From Variibacter sp. (GTDB lineage: Bacteria; Pseudomonadota; Alphaproteobacteria; Rhizobiales; Xanthobacteraceae), in the NCBI GenBank assembly GCA_019689555.1, contig JADGHE010000024.1, positions 1 through 44,929 on the forward strand: a stretch of 44,929 bases of DNA. Direction: 5' to 3'. Positions 1 through 8,418 of this stretch are shown here, one piece after another. Each line of letters begins with the position of its first letter. The first letter of the stretch is position 1. Below the pieces are notes generated by a model. The model was not told the DNA's origin, did no database searches, and saw only the letters and a list, made by a program, of their open reading frames with translations. Position numbers and translations under genes: made by a program.

Positions 1-127
1 GGAGCTGATCGAGGCCGCCGTGGAAAAGGTGATCGCCGAAGGCCGGCACCTCACCCGCGACCTCGGCGGCACGGCGAGCACCCAGGAGATGGGCGACGCG
101 ATTGCGGCAGCGGTGCTGAAGGGTTGA
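1..127 (+). CDS. C-terminal end of isocitrate/isopropylmalate (tartrate) dehydrogenase family protein, partial
   Basis: Only the last 41 codons are inside the window, reading from base 2 to a TGA at 125-127. The visible tail contains TRDLGGTAST followed by a short amphipathic helix (EMGDAIAAAV). That is the usual C-terminus of NAD-dependent beta-decarboxylating dehydrogenases: isopropylmalate, isocitrate and tartrate/D-malate dehydrogenases. These oxidise and decarboxylate 2-hydroxy acids using NAD and a divalent metal. The substrate cannot be assigned from the tail. It lies 211 bp upstream of the acyl-CoA dehydrogenase operon on the same strand and may belong to the same catabolic region. 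Confidence 0.75.
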   Translation, partial: ELIEAAVEKVIAEGRHLTRDLGGTASTQEMGDAIAAAVLKG

Positions 128-338
128 TCCGATCGCGTGCGGATCGCGGCCGCGGGCGGACGTGCGCGCCGACGCCGCACCGCAACATGCGGCCGCCATG
201 TGCCTTCTGTTCAATAATTCTGTGACAGTCGTGCACGTTTGCGGCGCCGGTTGCTTGTTGTGGCAGCCTGGCAATCGTGGGAAATAGAAGCCGTTGGCTG
301 CAAAATTCGAGCCCGATCCAGGGAGGGCGCGCATCGAC

Positions 339-1583
339 ATGTACAGTCTTCAACTCAGCTCCGAACAGCTCGAAATTCGCGACACGGTGCGTGAATTCGT
401 CGCCCAGGAGATCAAGCCGGTGGCCTTGCAGGCCGCCCGGCTCGAAATGACGCGCCGGCCGCTGCTCGTGGACCTGCTCGACAAGGCCTCGCAGATGGGG
501 CTGCGCACGCTGATGCTCTCCGAGGAGCGGGGCGGCGCCGGCGCCGACACCCTCACGGCGTGCCTGGTCGCCGAGGAGCTCGCGGTCGGCGACATCGACC
601 TCGCGACGGTGCTGACGCGCACGTCCGCGCTCGCGCCGCTCTTGTTCGATCAGCTCATGACCGACGCGCAGCGGGAGCGCTTCCTGCCGGCCTTCCTCGC
701 CGACGACCGCTATCATCTCGCTTATGCCGCGCGCGAGCCCGGCGCCGACAATGCGATCGGCGTCAACTACCATCGGCCGGTGGCAATCGGCAGTCCGATC
801 AAGACCACCGCGAGGCGCGACGCGAACGGCGACTGGATCATCAACGGCGCCAAGGAATGCGTGCACAACGCGCCGGTGGCGAAGCTGTTCGCGGTCGACG
901 TGAAGACCGACGCCTCCAAGGGCGTGAGCACGCTGCTGGTGCCGCACGACGCGCCCGGCCTCACGGTGACGGAGAAGGCGGGCATGGGTACGTTCGTTCA
1001 CGGCAGCTGCGGCGACCTCGTGTTCACCGACTGCCGGGTGCCGGGCGACAACCTGCTCGGCGCGGAGGGCCACAGCGCCCTCGGCGCGTTCTTCGCGAGC
1101 GGGCGCGGCGCGCCGCAGATCCATGCGCTCAATCTCGGCGTCGGCCGCGCGGCCTACGAGGCGGCGCTCGACTACACCCAATTGCGCGTGCAGGGCGGCC
1201 GCCGCATCGTCGAGCACCAAGCGATCGGCGCGCGGCTCGCCGACATGGCCATCAAGATCGAGACCGCACGCAACGCCATCTGGCACGCGGCCTGGGCCGC
1301 CGACCATCCCGAAGCGGTGGCGGACCGCAGCCTGCCCGACCTGCCGCTCCACCTCGTCGCCCATGTGTTCACGGCCGAAGCCATGTACCAGGTGGCCAAG
1401 CGCGCGGCCGACTGCTTCGGCGCCATGGGCGTTATGCGGGACATGCCGCTGCAGAAATATGTCGGCGACACGCTCGTGTTCCTACACGACGGCGAGGGGG
1501 TGGACGACGCCAAGCTGCGGCTCGCCGAAGCCATTGTCGGATATCGCCGCACGGCTGCGCCGGCGGCGCAAGCGGCCGAATGA
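339..1583 (+). CDS. Acyl-CoA dehydrogenase family protein (first of a tandem pair)
   Basis: The 414-aa product has the flavin-dependent acyl-CoA dehydrogenase fold: an N-terminal helical domain (SSEQLEIRDTVREFV), a central beta domain with the GADTLTACLVAEELA helix before it, and a C-terminal helical domain (GRRIVEHQAIGARLADM). Family members oxidise acyl-CoA to enoyl-CoA and pass electrons to ETF. The ATG at 339 was chosen because GGGAGG at 321-326 precedes it; a TTG at 294 is in frame but has no ribosome site. The C-terminal stretch aligned by eye with the MCAD catalytic Glu reads H383-D-G-E-G, placing Gly at the Glu position with acidic residues on both sides. The next acyl-CoA dehydrogenase starts 25 bp downstream, so they are probably co-transcribed. 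Substrate unknown. Confidence 0.88.
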   Translation: MYSLQLSSEQLEIRDTVREFVAQEIKPVALQAARLEMTRRPLLVDLLDKASQMGLRTLMLSEERGGAGADTLTACLVAEELAVGDIDLATVLTRTSALAPLLFDQLMTDAQRERFLPAFLADDRYHLAYAAREPGADNAIGVNYHRPVAIGSPIKTTARRDANGDWIINGAKECVHNAPVAKLFAVDVKTDASKGVSTLLVPHDAPGLTVTEKAGMGTFVHGSCGDLVFTDCRVPGDNLLGAEGHSALGAFFASGRGAPQIHALNLGVGRAAYEAALDYTQLRVQGGRRIVEHQAIGARLADMAIKIETARNAIWHAAWAADHPEAVADRSLPDLPLHLVAHVFTAEAMYQVAKRAADCFGAMGVMRDMPLQKYVGDTLVFLHDGEGVDDAKLRLAEAIVGYRRTAAPAAQAAE

Positions 1584-1608
1584 ACCTCGAGCCGAAAGGA
1601 CGGGAGCC

Positions 1609-2862
1609 ATGGATTTCGCTCTGAACGAAGAACAACGCCACTGGCAGATGAAGGCGCGCAAATTCGCCGAGGAGGAAATTCGCCCGATCTCGCTCGCGCG
1701 CGACGCCATCGAGGATCCCAGCGAGACCTTCACCTGGGACATCATCAAGAAGGGCTCGAAGCTCGGCTTCCGCACCATGGCGGTGCCAAAGGAGTACGGC
1801 GGCCACGGCACCGACTATGTCTCGCAGGCGCTGGTGATGGCGGAGCTCGCCCGCGGCGACAGCGCCATTTCGAAGACCTTCAGCCAGTGCTGGAAATGGA
1901 GCCACCTCATCGCCGCGGTGTGCTCCGACGAGCAGAAGGACCGTTTTCTCAAGCCCTTCATCGAGGACGACACCTATGTGCTGGGCAAGGGCGGCACCGA
2001 GCCCACGGCCGGCTCCGACAACCGCCTGCCGCCGCCCGACGACCCCAAGGCGGGCCACAAGCTGCGCGCCGAGCGCCACGGCGACGAATGGATCCTCAAC
2101 GGCGAGAAGACCTTCATCGCCAACGGCAGCATCGCCAAGCTGTTCTTCCTCGACGTGCGCACCAATCCCAACGTCAGCGTGAAGGAAGGCTCGACGCTGT
2201 TCATGGTGACGCGGGACACGCCCGGCTTCCGCCACGGCAAGGTGTTCAACAAGCGCGGCTGGCGCTTCTACCAGAACGCCGAGCTGATCTTCGAGAACGC
2301 GCGGGTGCCGCACGCCAACGTGGTCGGCGAGGTGAACGGCGGCGGCAAGAAGCCGGGCGCCGCGGGCGACACCTCCGGCGGCGACATCTTCGGCGATCTC
2401 GAGCTCGCCGCGAACGCGCTCGGCGTCTGCGAATCGGCCTGCGAGCTCGCGATGCAACACGCCCGCACCCACAAGCAGGGCGGCCGGCCGCTGGTGGAGC
2501 AGCAGCTCGTGCTGCTCAAGCTCAACCGGATGTACATGCTCACTGAGGCGCTGCGCTCCTTCGTGCTGCGGGTCGCCTGGGAGCACGACATGAAGATCCA
2601 CTCGGCCAATGCCGGCCTCGCCATGAACTTCTCCGAGGAGGCGATCCAGACCGTCACCGAGCTCGGGCTCGAAATCTTCGGCGCCGCCGGCGGCGTGACC
2701 AGCCCCGAAGCCGAGAAGCTCGTCCGCGATTCCCTGATCTGGACGCACCTCGCCGGCGACAACGTGCAGCGCATGCGGGTGTCGCAGCGGCTCGTGCGCA
2801 TGGCCGAGGCGATCGAGCGCAAGGCGCGCGAGACGATCCCGGAGCTCACGGCCGCCGAATAG
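1609..2862 (+). CDS. Acyl-CoA dehydrogenase family protein (second of a tandem pair)
   Basis: This 417-aa protein is a second, clearly different acyl-CoA dehydrogenase. It begins MDFALNEEQRHW and has the mid-domain FAD/substrate motif GGTEPTAGSDN (around residue 130) and a C-terminal helical domain ending RVSQRLVRMAEAI. The start is fixed by GAAAGGACGGGAG just upstream. In the segment equivalent to the MCAD RD...YEGT motif the protein reads RDSLIWTHLAGD, so residue 382, at the catalytic Glu position, is Ala by hand alignment. Isovaleryl- and long-chain enzymes carry the base elsewhere, so loss of activity is not proven. The gene sits between the first dehydrogenase and a DapA-family lyase with gaps of 25 and 33 bp, which argues for one operon and possibly a heteromeric pair. 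Confidence 0.88.
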   Translation: MDFALNEEQRHWQMKARKFAEEEIRPISLARDAIEDPSETFTWDIIKKGSKLGFRTMAVPKEYGGHGTDYVSQALVMAELARGDSAISKTFSQCWKWSHLIAAVCSDEQKDRFLKPFIEDDTYVLGKGGTEPTAGSDNRLPPPDDPKAGHKLRAERHGDEWILNGEKTFIANGSIAKLFFLDVRTNPNVSVKEGSTLFMVTRDTPGFRHGKVFNKRGWRFYQNAELIFENARVPHANVVGEVNGGGKKPGAAGDTSGGDIFGDLELAANALGVCESACELAMQHARTHKQGGRPLVEQQLVLLKLNRMYMLTEALRSFVLRVAWEHDMKIHSANAGLAMNFSEEAIQTVTELGLEIFGAAGGVTSPEAEKLVRDSLIWTHLAGDNVQRMRVSQRLVRMAEAIERKARETIPELTAAE

Positions 2863-2895
2863 CGGCGGTCGTGGCCCGGCCACAGGGAGGACGCC

Positions 2896-3897
2896 ATGAA
2901 GTACCGCAAGCACGAGGCCAAGGACTACGCGCGCACCGTGCTCAAGGGCGTGTGGACGGCCCTGCCGACGAACTTCACGGCGGACGACCGGGTCGACGAG
3001 AAGGCGACGGCCGCCAACCTCGAATACTGCATCTCCGCGCTGAAGATCGAGGGCCATTACTGCCTCGGCAACGTGGCCGAGTTCTGGTCGCTCACCAACG
3101 AAGAGCGCATGCGCATCCACGAGATCAACGTGGAGACCGCGAGGGGCCGCATCCCGTTGATCGCGGGATGCCACCACCAGAACCCCTACGAGGTGGTGAG
3201 GCTGTGCAACCACGCGCGCGACGTGGGCATCGACTTCGCGATCGTGCTCACGCCCTACCAGGGCGCGAAGTCGGACGATGCGGTGTATGAGTTCTACCGC
3301 TTCGTCTGCGAGCGCACCGATATCGGCATCGTGCTGTTCAACATTCCCTCGGTGTACTACCCGATCCACGAACAGCTCGCGAAGCGGCTCGTCACGCTGC
3401 CCAACATCTGCGGCTTCAAGCAGGCCAACCCGTCCCCGCTCGCGACCGCAGCTTTGCGCGAGGCGATCGGCAAAGAGGTCGTCATCAGCGTCGCCGACGA
3501 GGCGCCGTGGCTCCACAACATGACGGTGATGGGCGACCAGTGGCTGCTCAATTATTCGCCCCACCTGTATCAGGTGCCGGGCTACCTGCCGCTCCACGAC
3601 TACACCCAGGCCGCGCGCGCGGGCGACCTCAAGACGGCGACGGAGATCGCGCAAAGCCTCAATCCGCTGCGGGCCGTGCAGGCCCGCTGGGTCAACGGCT
3701 ACGGGCGGCCGACCGGGCGCATTCCCGCGCACGAGCAGAAGGTGTGGATGGAGCTGCTCGGCATGGCGGGCGGCCCGGTGCGGCCGCCTTCGACGCCGAT
3801 GGACGACGCCTCCCGCCGCGCGCTCGAGGCCGACCTCGCCGCGACCGGCCTTCTCGACAAGGCGCGCGCCCGCGCCCCGGCGATCGCGGCGGAGTGA
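2896..3897 (+). CDS. Dihydrodipicolinate synthase (DapA) family lyase/aldolase, atypical
   Basis: A 333-aa TIM-barrel class I aldolase of the DapA/N-acetylneuraminate lyase family. The Schiff-base lysine is K175 in GFKQAN. The start ATG follows a clear CAGGGAGGA ribosome site. Two hallmarks of true DapA are missing: the GTTGE loop is replaced by CLGNVAEF (57-63), and the YNVP tyrosine is Phe148 in LFNIP. Lysine biosynthesis is therefore unlikely; a catabolic hydratase-aldolase or decarboxylase-dehydratase role fits better. The chain is longer at both ends than the roughly 290-aa DapA. It is the last gene of the acyl-CoA dehydrogenase operon, suggesting it makes or uses a 2-oxo acid connected to acyl-CoA oxidation. 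Substrate unknown. Confidence 0.85.
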   Translation: MKYRKHEAKDYARTVLKGVWTALPTNFTADDRVDEKATAANLEYCISALKIEGHYCLGNVAEFWSLTNEERMRIHEINVETARGRIPLIAGCHHQNPYEVVRLCNHARDVGIDFAIVLTPYQGAKSDDAVYEFYRFVCERTDIGIVLFNIPSVYYPIHEQLAKRLVTLPNICGFKQANPSPLATAALREAIGKEVVISVADEAPWLHNMTVMGDQWLLNYSPHLYQVPGYLPLHDYTQAARAGDLKTATEIAQSLNPLRAVQARWVNGYGRPTGRIPAHEQKVWMELLGMAGGPVRPPSTPMDDASRRALEADLAATGLLDKARARAPAIAAE

Positions 3898-4027
3898 CGA
3901 CGCGCCTGCCGGCGCGCGTGGCGGCCGCCTTTGCGCCCGGCGCCGCGGAGCACGGCAGCCATTCCGCGTTTCGGCGGCACCCAAGACGTTCTCCGGCGCC
4001 GCCGCGGCCGGGGCCCGGCGCCGCCGT

Positions 4028-4897
4028 TCACCCCACGAAGGTGTAGCGGAACCGGTCGCCGTCGGCCTCCACGAGACCGGTGGTCGGATGCGGGAAGTGG
4101 ATCGGCAGCACGTAGGTGCCGGTGCCGGCGACCTTGCTCAGAAACGCCCGGCGCGAACGGGCGGCCTGCTTGGGATCCCAGTCGAAGATGGTGGACCAGT
4201 CCGGCTCCCGGCATTGCAGGGCGTGGTGCATCAGGTCGCCGGACACGACCGCCTGCTGGCCGCGCGAGCGGATGTTGACGCAGCAATGGCACGGCGAATG
4301 CCCCGGCGTGGGCGTAAGAGAAATCGTGTCGTCGAGCGCATAGTCGTCGTCGACGAGCAGCGCCTGGCCGGCGGCCACGATCGGCTCGCAGTTGTAGCGC
4401 CAGACGTTGCCGGGCGGGTTGGCGCCGCGCCTCGTCGCCTCCTCCCAGGCGGCGTACTCGCCCTTGTGGAAGATGTACTTCGCGTTGGGGAAGGTCGGCA
4501 CCCAGCGGCCGTCCCGCAGCACCGTGTTCCAGCCCGTATGGTCGATGTGCAGATGCGTGCAAAAGACGTAGTCGATGTCCTCGAAGCGCAGGCCGGCGGC
4601 GCGGAAGCCGTCGAGCCAAGGCTTCTTGGGAAAATCCATCGGCGGCGGATAGCCCTTGTCCTCGCCCGTGCACGTGTCGATGAGGATCGTGTGCTTGGGC
4701 GTGCGCACGATGAAGGTCTGATAGGTGATGACCATCTTGCCGGACGCGGGATCGAACACCACCGGATCGAGCTCGGCGAGATGGCGCCTGCCGATCTCCG
4801 GATCGTAGGCGGGAAACATCTCTTCCGGCTTTCGCCACGGCCCGTCGCGCTCGACGATGCTGGTGATGGTGACGTCGCCGATCTTGAGCGTCTGCAT
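4028..4897 (-). CDS. Metallo-beta-lactamase-fold hydrolase
   Basis: A 289-aa protein with the zinc-binding THLHIDH motif (H115, H117, D119, H120), a later PTPGHSPCHCC histidine and a VSGDLMHH aspartate, in the order expected for MBL-fold hydrolases. It resembles the lactonase/quorum-quenching-like and thioesterase-like members that act on small esters or lactones. No signal peptide is visible, so it is probably cytoplasmic. The ATG at 4897 was chosen over upstream in-frame codons because GGGGGAGAGG lies immediately before it. It is convergent with the DapA-like gene (130 bp gap). A lactone hydrolase would fit beside the dioxygenase and cycloisomerase-like lyase, but this is inference. Confidence 0.85.
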   Translation of the reverse strand: MQTLKIGDVTITSIVERDGPWRKPEEMFPAYDPEIGRRHLAELDPVVFDPASGKMVITYQTFIVRTPKHTILIDTCTGEDKGYPPPMDFPKKPWLDGFRAAGLRFEDIDYVFCTHLHIDHTGWNTVLRDGRWVPTFPNAKYIFHKGEYAAWEEATRRGANPPGNVWRYNCEPIVAAGQALLVDDDYALDDTISLTPTPGHSPCHCCVNIRSRGQQAVVSGDLMHHALQCREPDWSTIFDWDPKQAARSRRAFLSKVAGTGTYVLPIHFPHPTTGLVEADGDRFRYTFVG

Positions 4898-5371
4898 GCC
4901 TCTCCCCCTTTCGAACGGAGCACATCTCGGGGCGTCGCGCTGCGGGCGCGCCGATCCTCTTGCCCTGCGCCTCGGGACGCAGCATTCCACGCGGGCCCGG
5001 GGGCGGCAATGGGCGACCGAGGCCTGCGATCGTTGCCGCGTGGCGCACGCCGCCCGGCCCACGGATGCGTCGCGACGGCGGCATGCGGACGCGTCGCCGC
5101 CGGCGGCCGACGCCGCTTTCGCGACACCGTCGCGCCTCGACTCGCGGCCTCGCGTCTCGCCGCACGTATCGCGGTATGGCGAATAGTTCTCGAATAGAAG
5201 GCTTTACTGCCACACACGTGTACTGCCACCCGACAATGGGACGGACTTCGGAACGGCCGGCTGTCGATTGCCGGCGAGTCGTGGCAGGACGTGCTCAAGC
5301 TGGCCAGGCCCGGCCGCGTCAGCGCCCCGCGACGCGCGCGGACCCCATTCGGCTTCGCGGATGCCCGGCGC
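4898..5371. other. Intergenic region upstream of the MBL-fold hydrolase
   Basis: No convincing gene lies in these 474 bases; the open frames are random high-GC frames. The only notable part is an AT-richer patch at about 5175-5240. It holds two direct copies of GAATAG (5181, 5192), two direct copies of ACTGCCAC (5206-5213 and 5222-5229), and the palindrome ACACGTGT (5214-5221) exactly between the latter. This may be the promoter or operator area of the MBL gene, which starts about 280 bases away. Confidence 0.4.
5206..5229. repeat. ACTGCCAC direct repeats flanking an ACACGTGT palindrome
   Basis: Two identical 8-mers have starts 16 bp apart and are separated by a perfect 8-bp palindrome. The symmetry suggests a protein-binding site, but no cognate regulator can be named and there is no second copy of the whole arrangement in the window. 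Confidence 0.35.
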
Positions 5372-6445
5372 TCACGTTTTGCCGGCCGGCACGGCAGGTT
5401 GCGAAGCTGCGTGGCGTTTTGCCCGGCACAGCGCCCGGTAGAGGGCTATGTATTCGCCGGTCATGCGCTGCACCGCGAAGCGCTCGGTCGCGGCTTGCCG
5501 GCAGTCCTGCGGATTGATGGCGTCCGCAGCCTTGATCGCCTCGGCCATTTCGGCGGCGTCGCGGACCAGAAATCCGGTGCGTCCCGGCGCGACGATGTCG
5601 CACAGCGCGCCGCGCGGAAACGCGATCACGGGCGTGCCGCAGGCGAGCGCCTCCATCGCCACGAGCGAGCTCGTCTCCTCCACGAGGCTCGGAACCACGA
5701 GGCAGCGCGCGGCGGCGAGCAGCCGGCGCTTTCTGGCGAAGGCAAGCGGGCCGAGGAAGCGGCGCTGCCGATCGAGCCGCGGCGCGATCTGCTCCGCGAA
5801 ATAGCGCCGGTGCGCCTCACAGTCCCAAACGTCGCCGCCGAGGAGCAGCGGGCACTCCGCGCGCCGCGCCGCCGCGAGCGCGAGGTGATAGCCCTTCTCG
5901 GGACAGATGCGGCCTATCGCCAAAGCGAAGCGCCGCCTGGCGTGAACGCCCGCAGCGAGCTCGCGCACCGGCACCCCGTTCGCGATCGGTGCCAACAACG
6001 ACGGACTTTCCGGGCACGCGGCCTGCTGGGAGCGCGACACGCAGTTCAGCCAGGTGTCGGGACGCTGCGGCGTAAGAGCGTCGGACGGATACCAGGCGGT
6101 CGGCAGATGCAAGGTGGCGAGCACGCAAGGCCCGGGCGGGGGAAGATAGGCGTGGAAATCGAGGCCGTGCATGTGGACGATGTCGACCGCCCGCCGGCCG
6201 AGAACGCGTCCTATGGCCGCGCGATAGAGGCGGTGCGCCTGCTCGCGCCCGGCCTCGTCCCAGCGCGCCGGCGGCATGGCGATGAGGCGTCCGGCGACGC
6301 GGGAGCCCTCGCGAGCGACGACGAGCGATTCCAGCCCCGCATTCACCAGCGCCCGGTCGATGTGGCTCACGATCTGCTCTGCGCCCCCCGTCGCATCCGG
6401 ACCCACGAGCGCGAAAGGGAAGGCGACGTTGAGCACGCTCAGCAC
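5372..6445 (-). CDS. Glycosyltransferase family 4 (GT-B) protein
   Basis: The reading frame gives about 357 aa with GT4 features. The N-terminal domain starts LNVAFPFALVG with the nucleotide-sugar transferase motif TGGAEQIV (19-26). It continues with VDIVHMHG, then the second Rossmann domain (FALAIGRICPEKGYHLAL) and the donor-binding E-x7-E region (EETSSLVAMEALACGTPVIAF). It would transfer a sugar in polysaccharide or glycoconjugate assembly. No ATG is available at the expected place; GTG at 6445 or 6436 is the likely start, and the first overlaps the stop of the preceding PIG-L fragment, as in translationally coupled genes. PIG-L deacetylases are common partners of such transferases. Here the partner is truncated. 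Confidence 0.82.
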   Translation of the reverse strand: MLSVLNVAFPFALVGPDATGGAEQIVSHIDRALVNAGLESLVVAREGSRVAGRLIAMPPARWDEAGREQAHRLYRAAIGRVLGRRAVDIVHMHGLDFHAYLPPPGPCVLATLHLPTAWYPSDALTPQRPDTWLNCVSRSQQAACPESPSLLAPIANGVPVRELAAGVHARRRFALAIGRICPEKGYHLALAAARRAECPLLLGGDVWDCEAHRRYFAEQIAPRLDRQRRFLGPLAFARKRRLLAAARCLVVPSLVEETSSLVAMEALACGTPVIAFPRGALCDIVAPGRTGFLVRDAAEMAEAIKAADAINPQDCRQAATERFAVQRMTGEYIALYRALCRAKRHAASQPAVPAGKT

Positions 6446-6726
6446 GGCCCGCCCTCGAGCCGCGCCAGAGCCTGCGCCGCCAGCGCGCGCCAGCGATCGG
6501 AGCGCATGCCCCAGTCGAAGCCGTCGTAATAAGCGCCGTGCGCGTGGGGAGAAGCCGTGAACCGGTAGGCGGGGGCGGCGCGAAGCCGCTCCGCGGAAAC
6601 GCCGAAGGGTCGCAGCGCCGCGGATTGACTCGCATAGGCGTCGACCATGCGCCGCTTGCGCGCGCGCAGCGCGCGGCCGGCTCGCAGCGTCGGCGAGCAC
6701 ACAGAGGCGTCGAGGAGATCGCGGCG
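6439..6726 (-). pseudogene. C-terminal remnant of a PIG-L (LmbE) family deacetylase
   Basis: About 95 codons are open directly after, and in the same frame as, the stop codon of the upstream lyase gene. The translation has the C-terminal signature of PIG-L deacetylases found beside glycosyltransferases: KRRMVDAYASQ, AYRFTASPHAHGAYYDGF, then DWGMRSDRWRALAAQAL. The N-terminal catalytic part with its HPDDE-type zinc motif is absent. Neither the lyase gene nor the sequence upstream of it contains that part, so it was lost, not merely interrupted. A GTG at 6702 could initiate a fragment. Its stop overlaps the glycosyltransferase start, preserving the old operon junction. Family call from motifs by eye. 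Confidence 0.65.
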
Positions 6727-8073
6727 TCAGCGTTCGCGCGCCAGCACGCGATCCACCATCTCGCCCGCGAGGCCGAGATAGCCGGCCGGATCGCACAGGC
6801 GCTCGAGCGCGGCGCGCGAGAGGTGGCGCGAGATGTCCGGGTTGCGCGCGAGCAGCTCGACAAGCGGCGTGCCGGTCTTCGCCACCTCGCGGCAGATGTC
6901 GTAGACGAGGTCGTGCGCCCGCTGGCGGCCGAGATAGGGGCCGAGCCCCATCATCACGGCCTCGGAGACAATGGCGCCTTTCGTGATGTCGAGATTGGCA
7001 CGCATGCGCGCGGCGTCCACCTCGAGCCCGTTCACCAGATCGCGCGTCTGCGCCAGCGCGCCGGAGGCGAGCAGGAAGATTTCCGGCAGCGCGATCCACT
7101 CGATCTCCCAGGGGCCGGTCGAGCGCTCGTGGTCGGCGACCGCGGCTTCGAGCAGCGCCGCAACGTGCTGGCGCACCAGGGCCGTGGTGGCATGGATGTA
7201 GAGGCTCGCCACCGGATTGCGCTTCTGCGGCATCGTGCTGCTCGATCCGCGGCCCGGTTGGAAGGGCTCGAACACCTCCGCCACCTCGGTCTGCATCAGC
7301 AGCTTCACGTCCATGGAAATCTTGCCGAGCGTTCCGGTGAGCAGGCCGAGGAAGCAGGCGACCTCGCCGATGCGGTCGCGCACCGTGTGCCAGGCGATCT
7401 CGGGCTGGCCGAGGCCGAGCTCCTGCATCAAGGCGGCCTGCACTTTGAGCCCGTCGGCGCCGAGAGAGGCAAGCGTGCCGACGGCGCCGCCGAATTCGCC
7501 GACGAGCACGCGGGGGCGCAGCTCCTTCAGTCGCTCGCGGTGGCGCTGCATCGCGGCGAGAAGCGTCGCCGCCTTGAAGCCGAAGGTCAACGGCACCGCC
7601 TGCTGGAGATTGCTGCGCCCGGCCATGGGCGTGTCGCGATGGCGGCGCGCGAGATCGGCGAGCCCGGCGGCGACCGCCTCCATGTCGCGCTCGATCAACT
7701 CCAGCGCCGCGCGGATCTGCATCACCGTCGCGGTGTCGGTGATGTCCTGCGTCGTCGCGCCCCAATGGCACCACTCGCCCAGATCGCCCTCGCAGAGGGC
7801 GACGATCTGCTGCACCACGCCCAGGACCGGATAGCCGATGCGCTCCGTCTGTGCCTTGAGCTGCGAAAAGTCGATGTTCTCGATGCGGCACTTGCTCTCG
7901 ATCTCGCGCGCCGCGTCCTCGGGAATGATCCCGAGGCGCCCCTGTACGCGCGCGAGCGCGGCCTCGATCTCGAGATAACAGGCCGTGCGGTACTCGTCGG
8001 AAAAGACCTCGCGCATCTGAGGCGTCGAGAAGATGTCGCGGAAGATCGTCGAGTCGAGCGCGCTCGCGGGCAT
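6727..8073 (-). CDS. Class-II fumarase/adenylosuccinate lyase superfamily protein, 3-carboxy-muconate cycloisomerase-like
   Basis: A 448-aa lyase with the superfamily signature GSSSTMPQKRNP at 276-287 and the WGATTQDITDTATV block (104-117). Within the family it most resembles 3-carboxy-cis,cis-muconate cycloisomerases and their uncharacterised relatives. Like them it lacks the general-acid histidine in the second conserved block: it reads GRSNLQQA, where adenylosuccinate lyases have His. A role in purine synthesis is therefore unlikely; reversible elimination or cycloisomerisation of a dicarboxylic or tricarboxylic acid is expected. The start at 8073 is supported by GGGAGGAG upstream. It is a soluble, presumably tetrameric enzyme and would fit downstream of the intradiol dioxygenase encoded at 15951-16829. 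Confidence 0.85.
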   Translation of the reverse strand: MPASALDSTIFRDIFSTPQMREVFSDEYRTACYLEIEAALARVQGRLGIIPEDAAREIESKCRIENIDFSQLKAQTERIGYPVLGVVQQIVALCEGDLGEWCHWGATTQDITDTATVMQIRAALELIERDMEAVAAGLADLARRHRDTPMAGRSNLQQAVPLTFGFKAATLLAAMQRHRERLKELRPRVLVGEFGGAVGTLASLGADGLKVQAALMQELGLGQPEIAWHTVRDRIGEVACFLGLLTGTLGKISMDVKLLMQTEVAEVFEPFQPGRGSSSTMPQKRNPVASLYIHATTALVRQHVAALLEAAVADHERSTGPWEIEWIALPEIFLLASGALAQTRDLVNGLEVDAARMRANLDITKGAIVSEAVMMGLGPYLGRQRAHDLVYDICREVAKTGTPLVELLARNPDISRHLSRAALERLCDPAGYLGLAGEMVDRVLARER

Positions 8074-8418
8074 GACTCCTCCCTCTTGAATGCACCTGCG
8101 GAAGAGCGAAAGGCACGGGCCGGCGGAAAGCTTAACGCACGCGCAAGCCCCCGGCGACGGCCGGCGCAGGAGGTTTGAGGGAGGCTTATTGCAAAAACAC
8201 GACGCGCGCCGGCCGTTTTCGCTCGTCTCACGGTGATCTGCGGCGCGAGTCTCTTGTCGGCCGGCGGCAAAGCGCGTGTCGGCGCGCAGACCCGATTCAG
8301 GGCCCACGCGCGCGGCGCCCCAGCGGCAGGATAGATCCGGATGGCAACCGTCATCGAAACCGGCGAGGACGAAACGGGCGCTCAACGCCGTGCCGATCGT
8401 GCCTTAGGCTGGACTCGT
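8074..8418. other. Intergenic region upstream of the lyase gene
   Basis: These 345 bases lie between two minus-strand genes and carry no convincing coding sequence. They should contain the lyase promoter and leader. A short AT-richer patch around 8185-8205 (TTATTGCAAAAAC on the plus strand) is the best place for it, but no clear -35/-10 pair was found. Minus-strand translation shows no PIG-L N-terminus. Confidence 0.4.

Noticed and set aside
240-300. Sigma-54-like promoter (TGGCAGCCTGGCAATC) before the first acyl-CoA dehydrogenase
   Set aside because: The GG to GC spacing does not match the -24/-12 consensus.
5372-8116. Single 914-codon minus frame covering lyase and glycosyltransferase regions
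   Set aside because: Only the last ~357 codons are a real protein; the rest is an alternative frame of the lyase gene.
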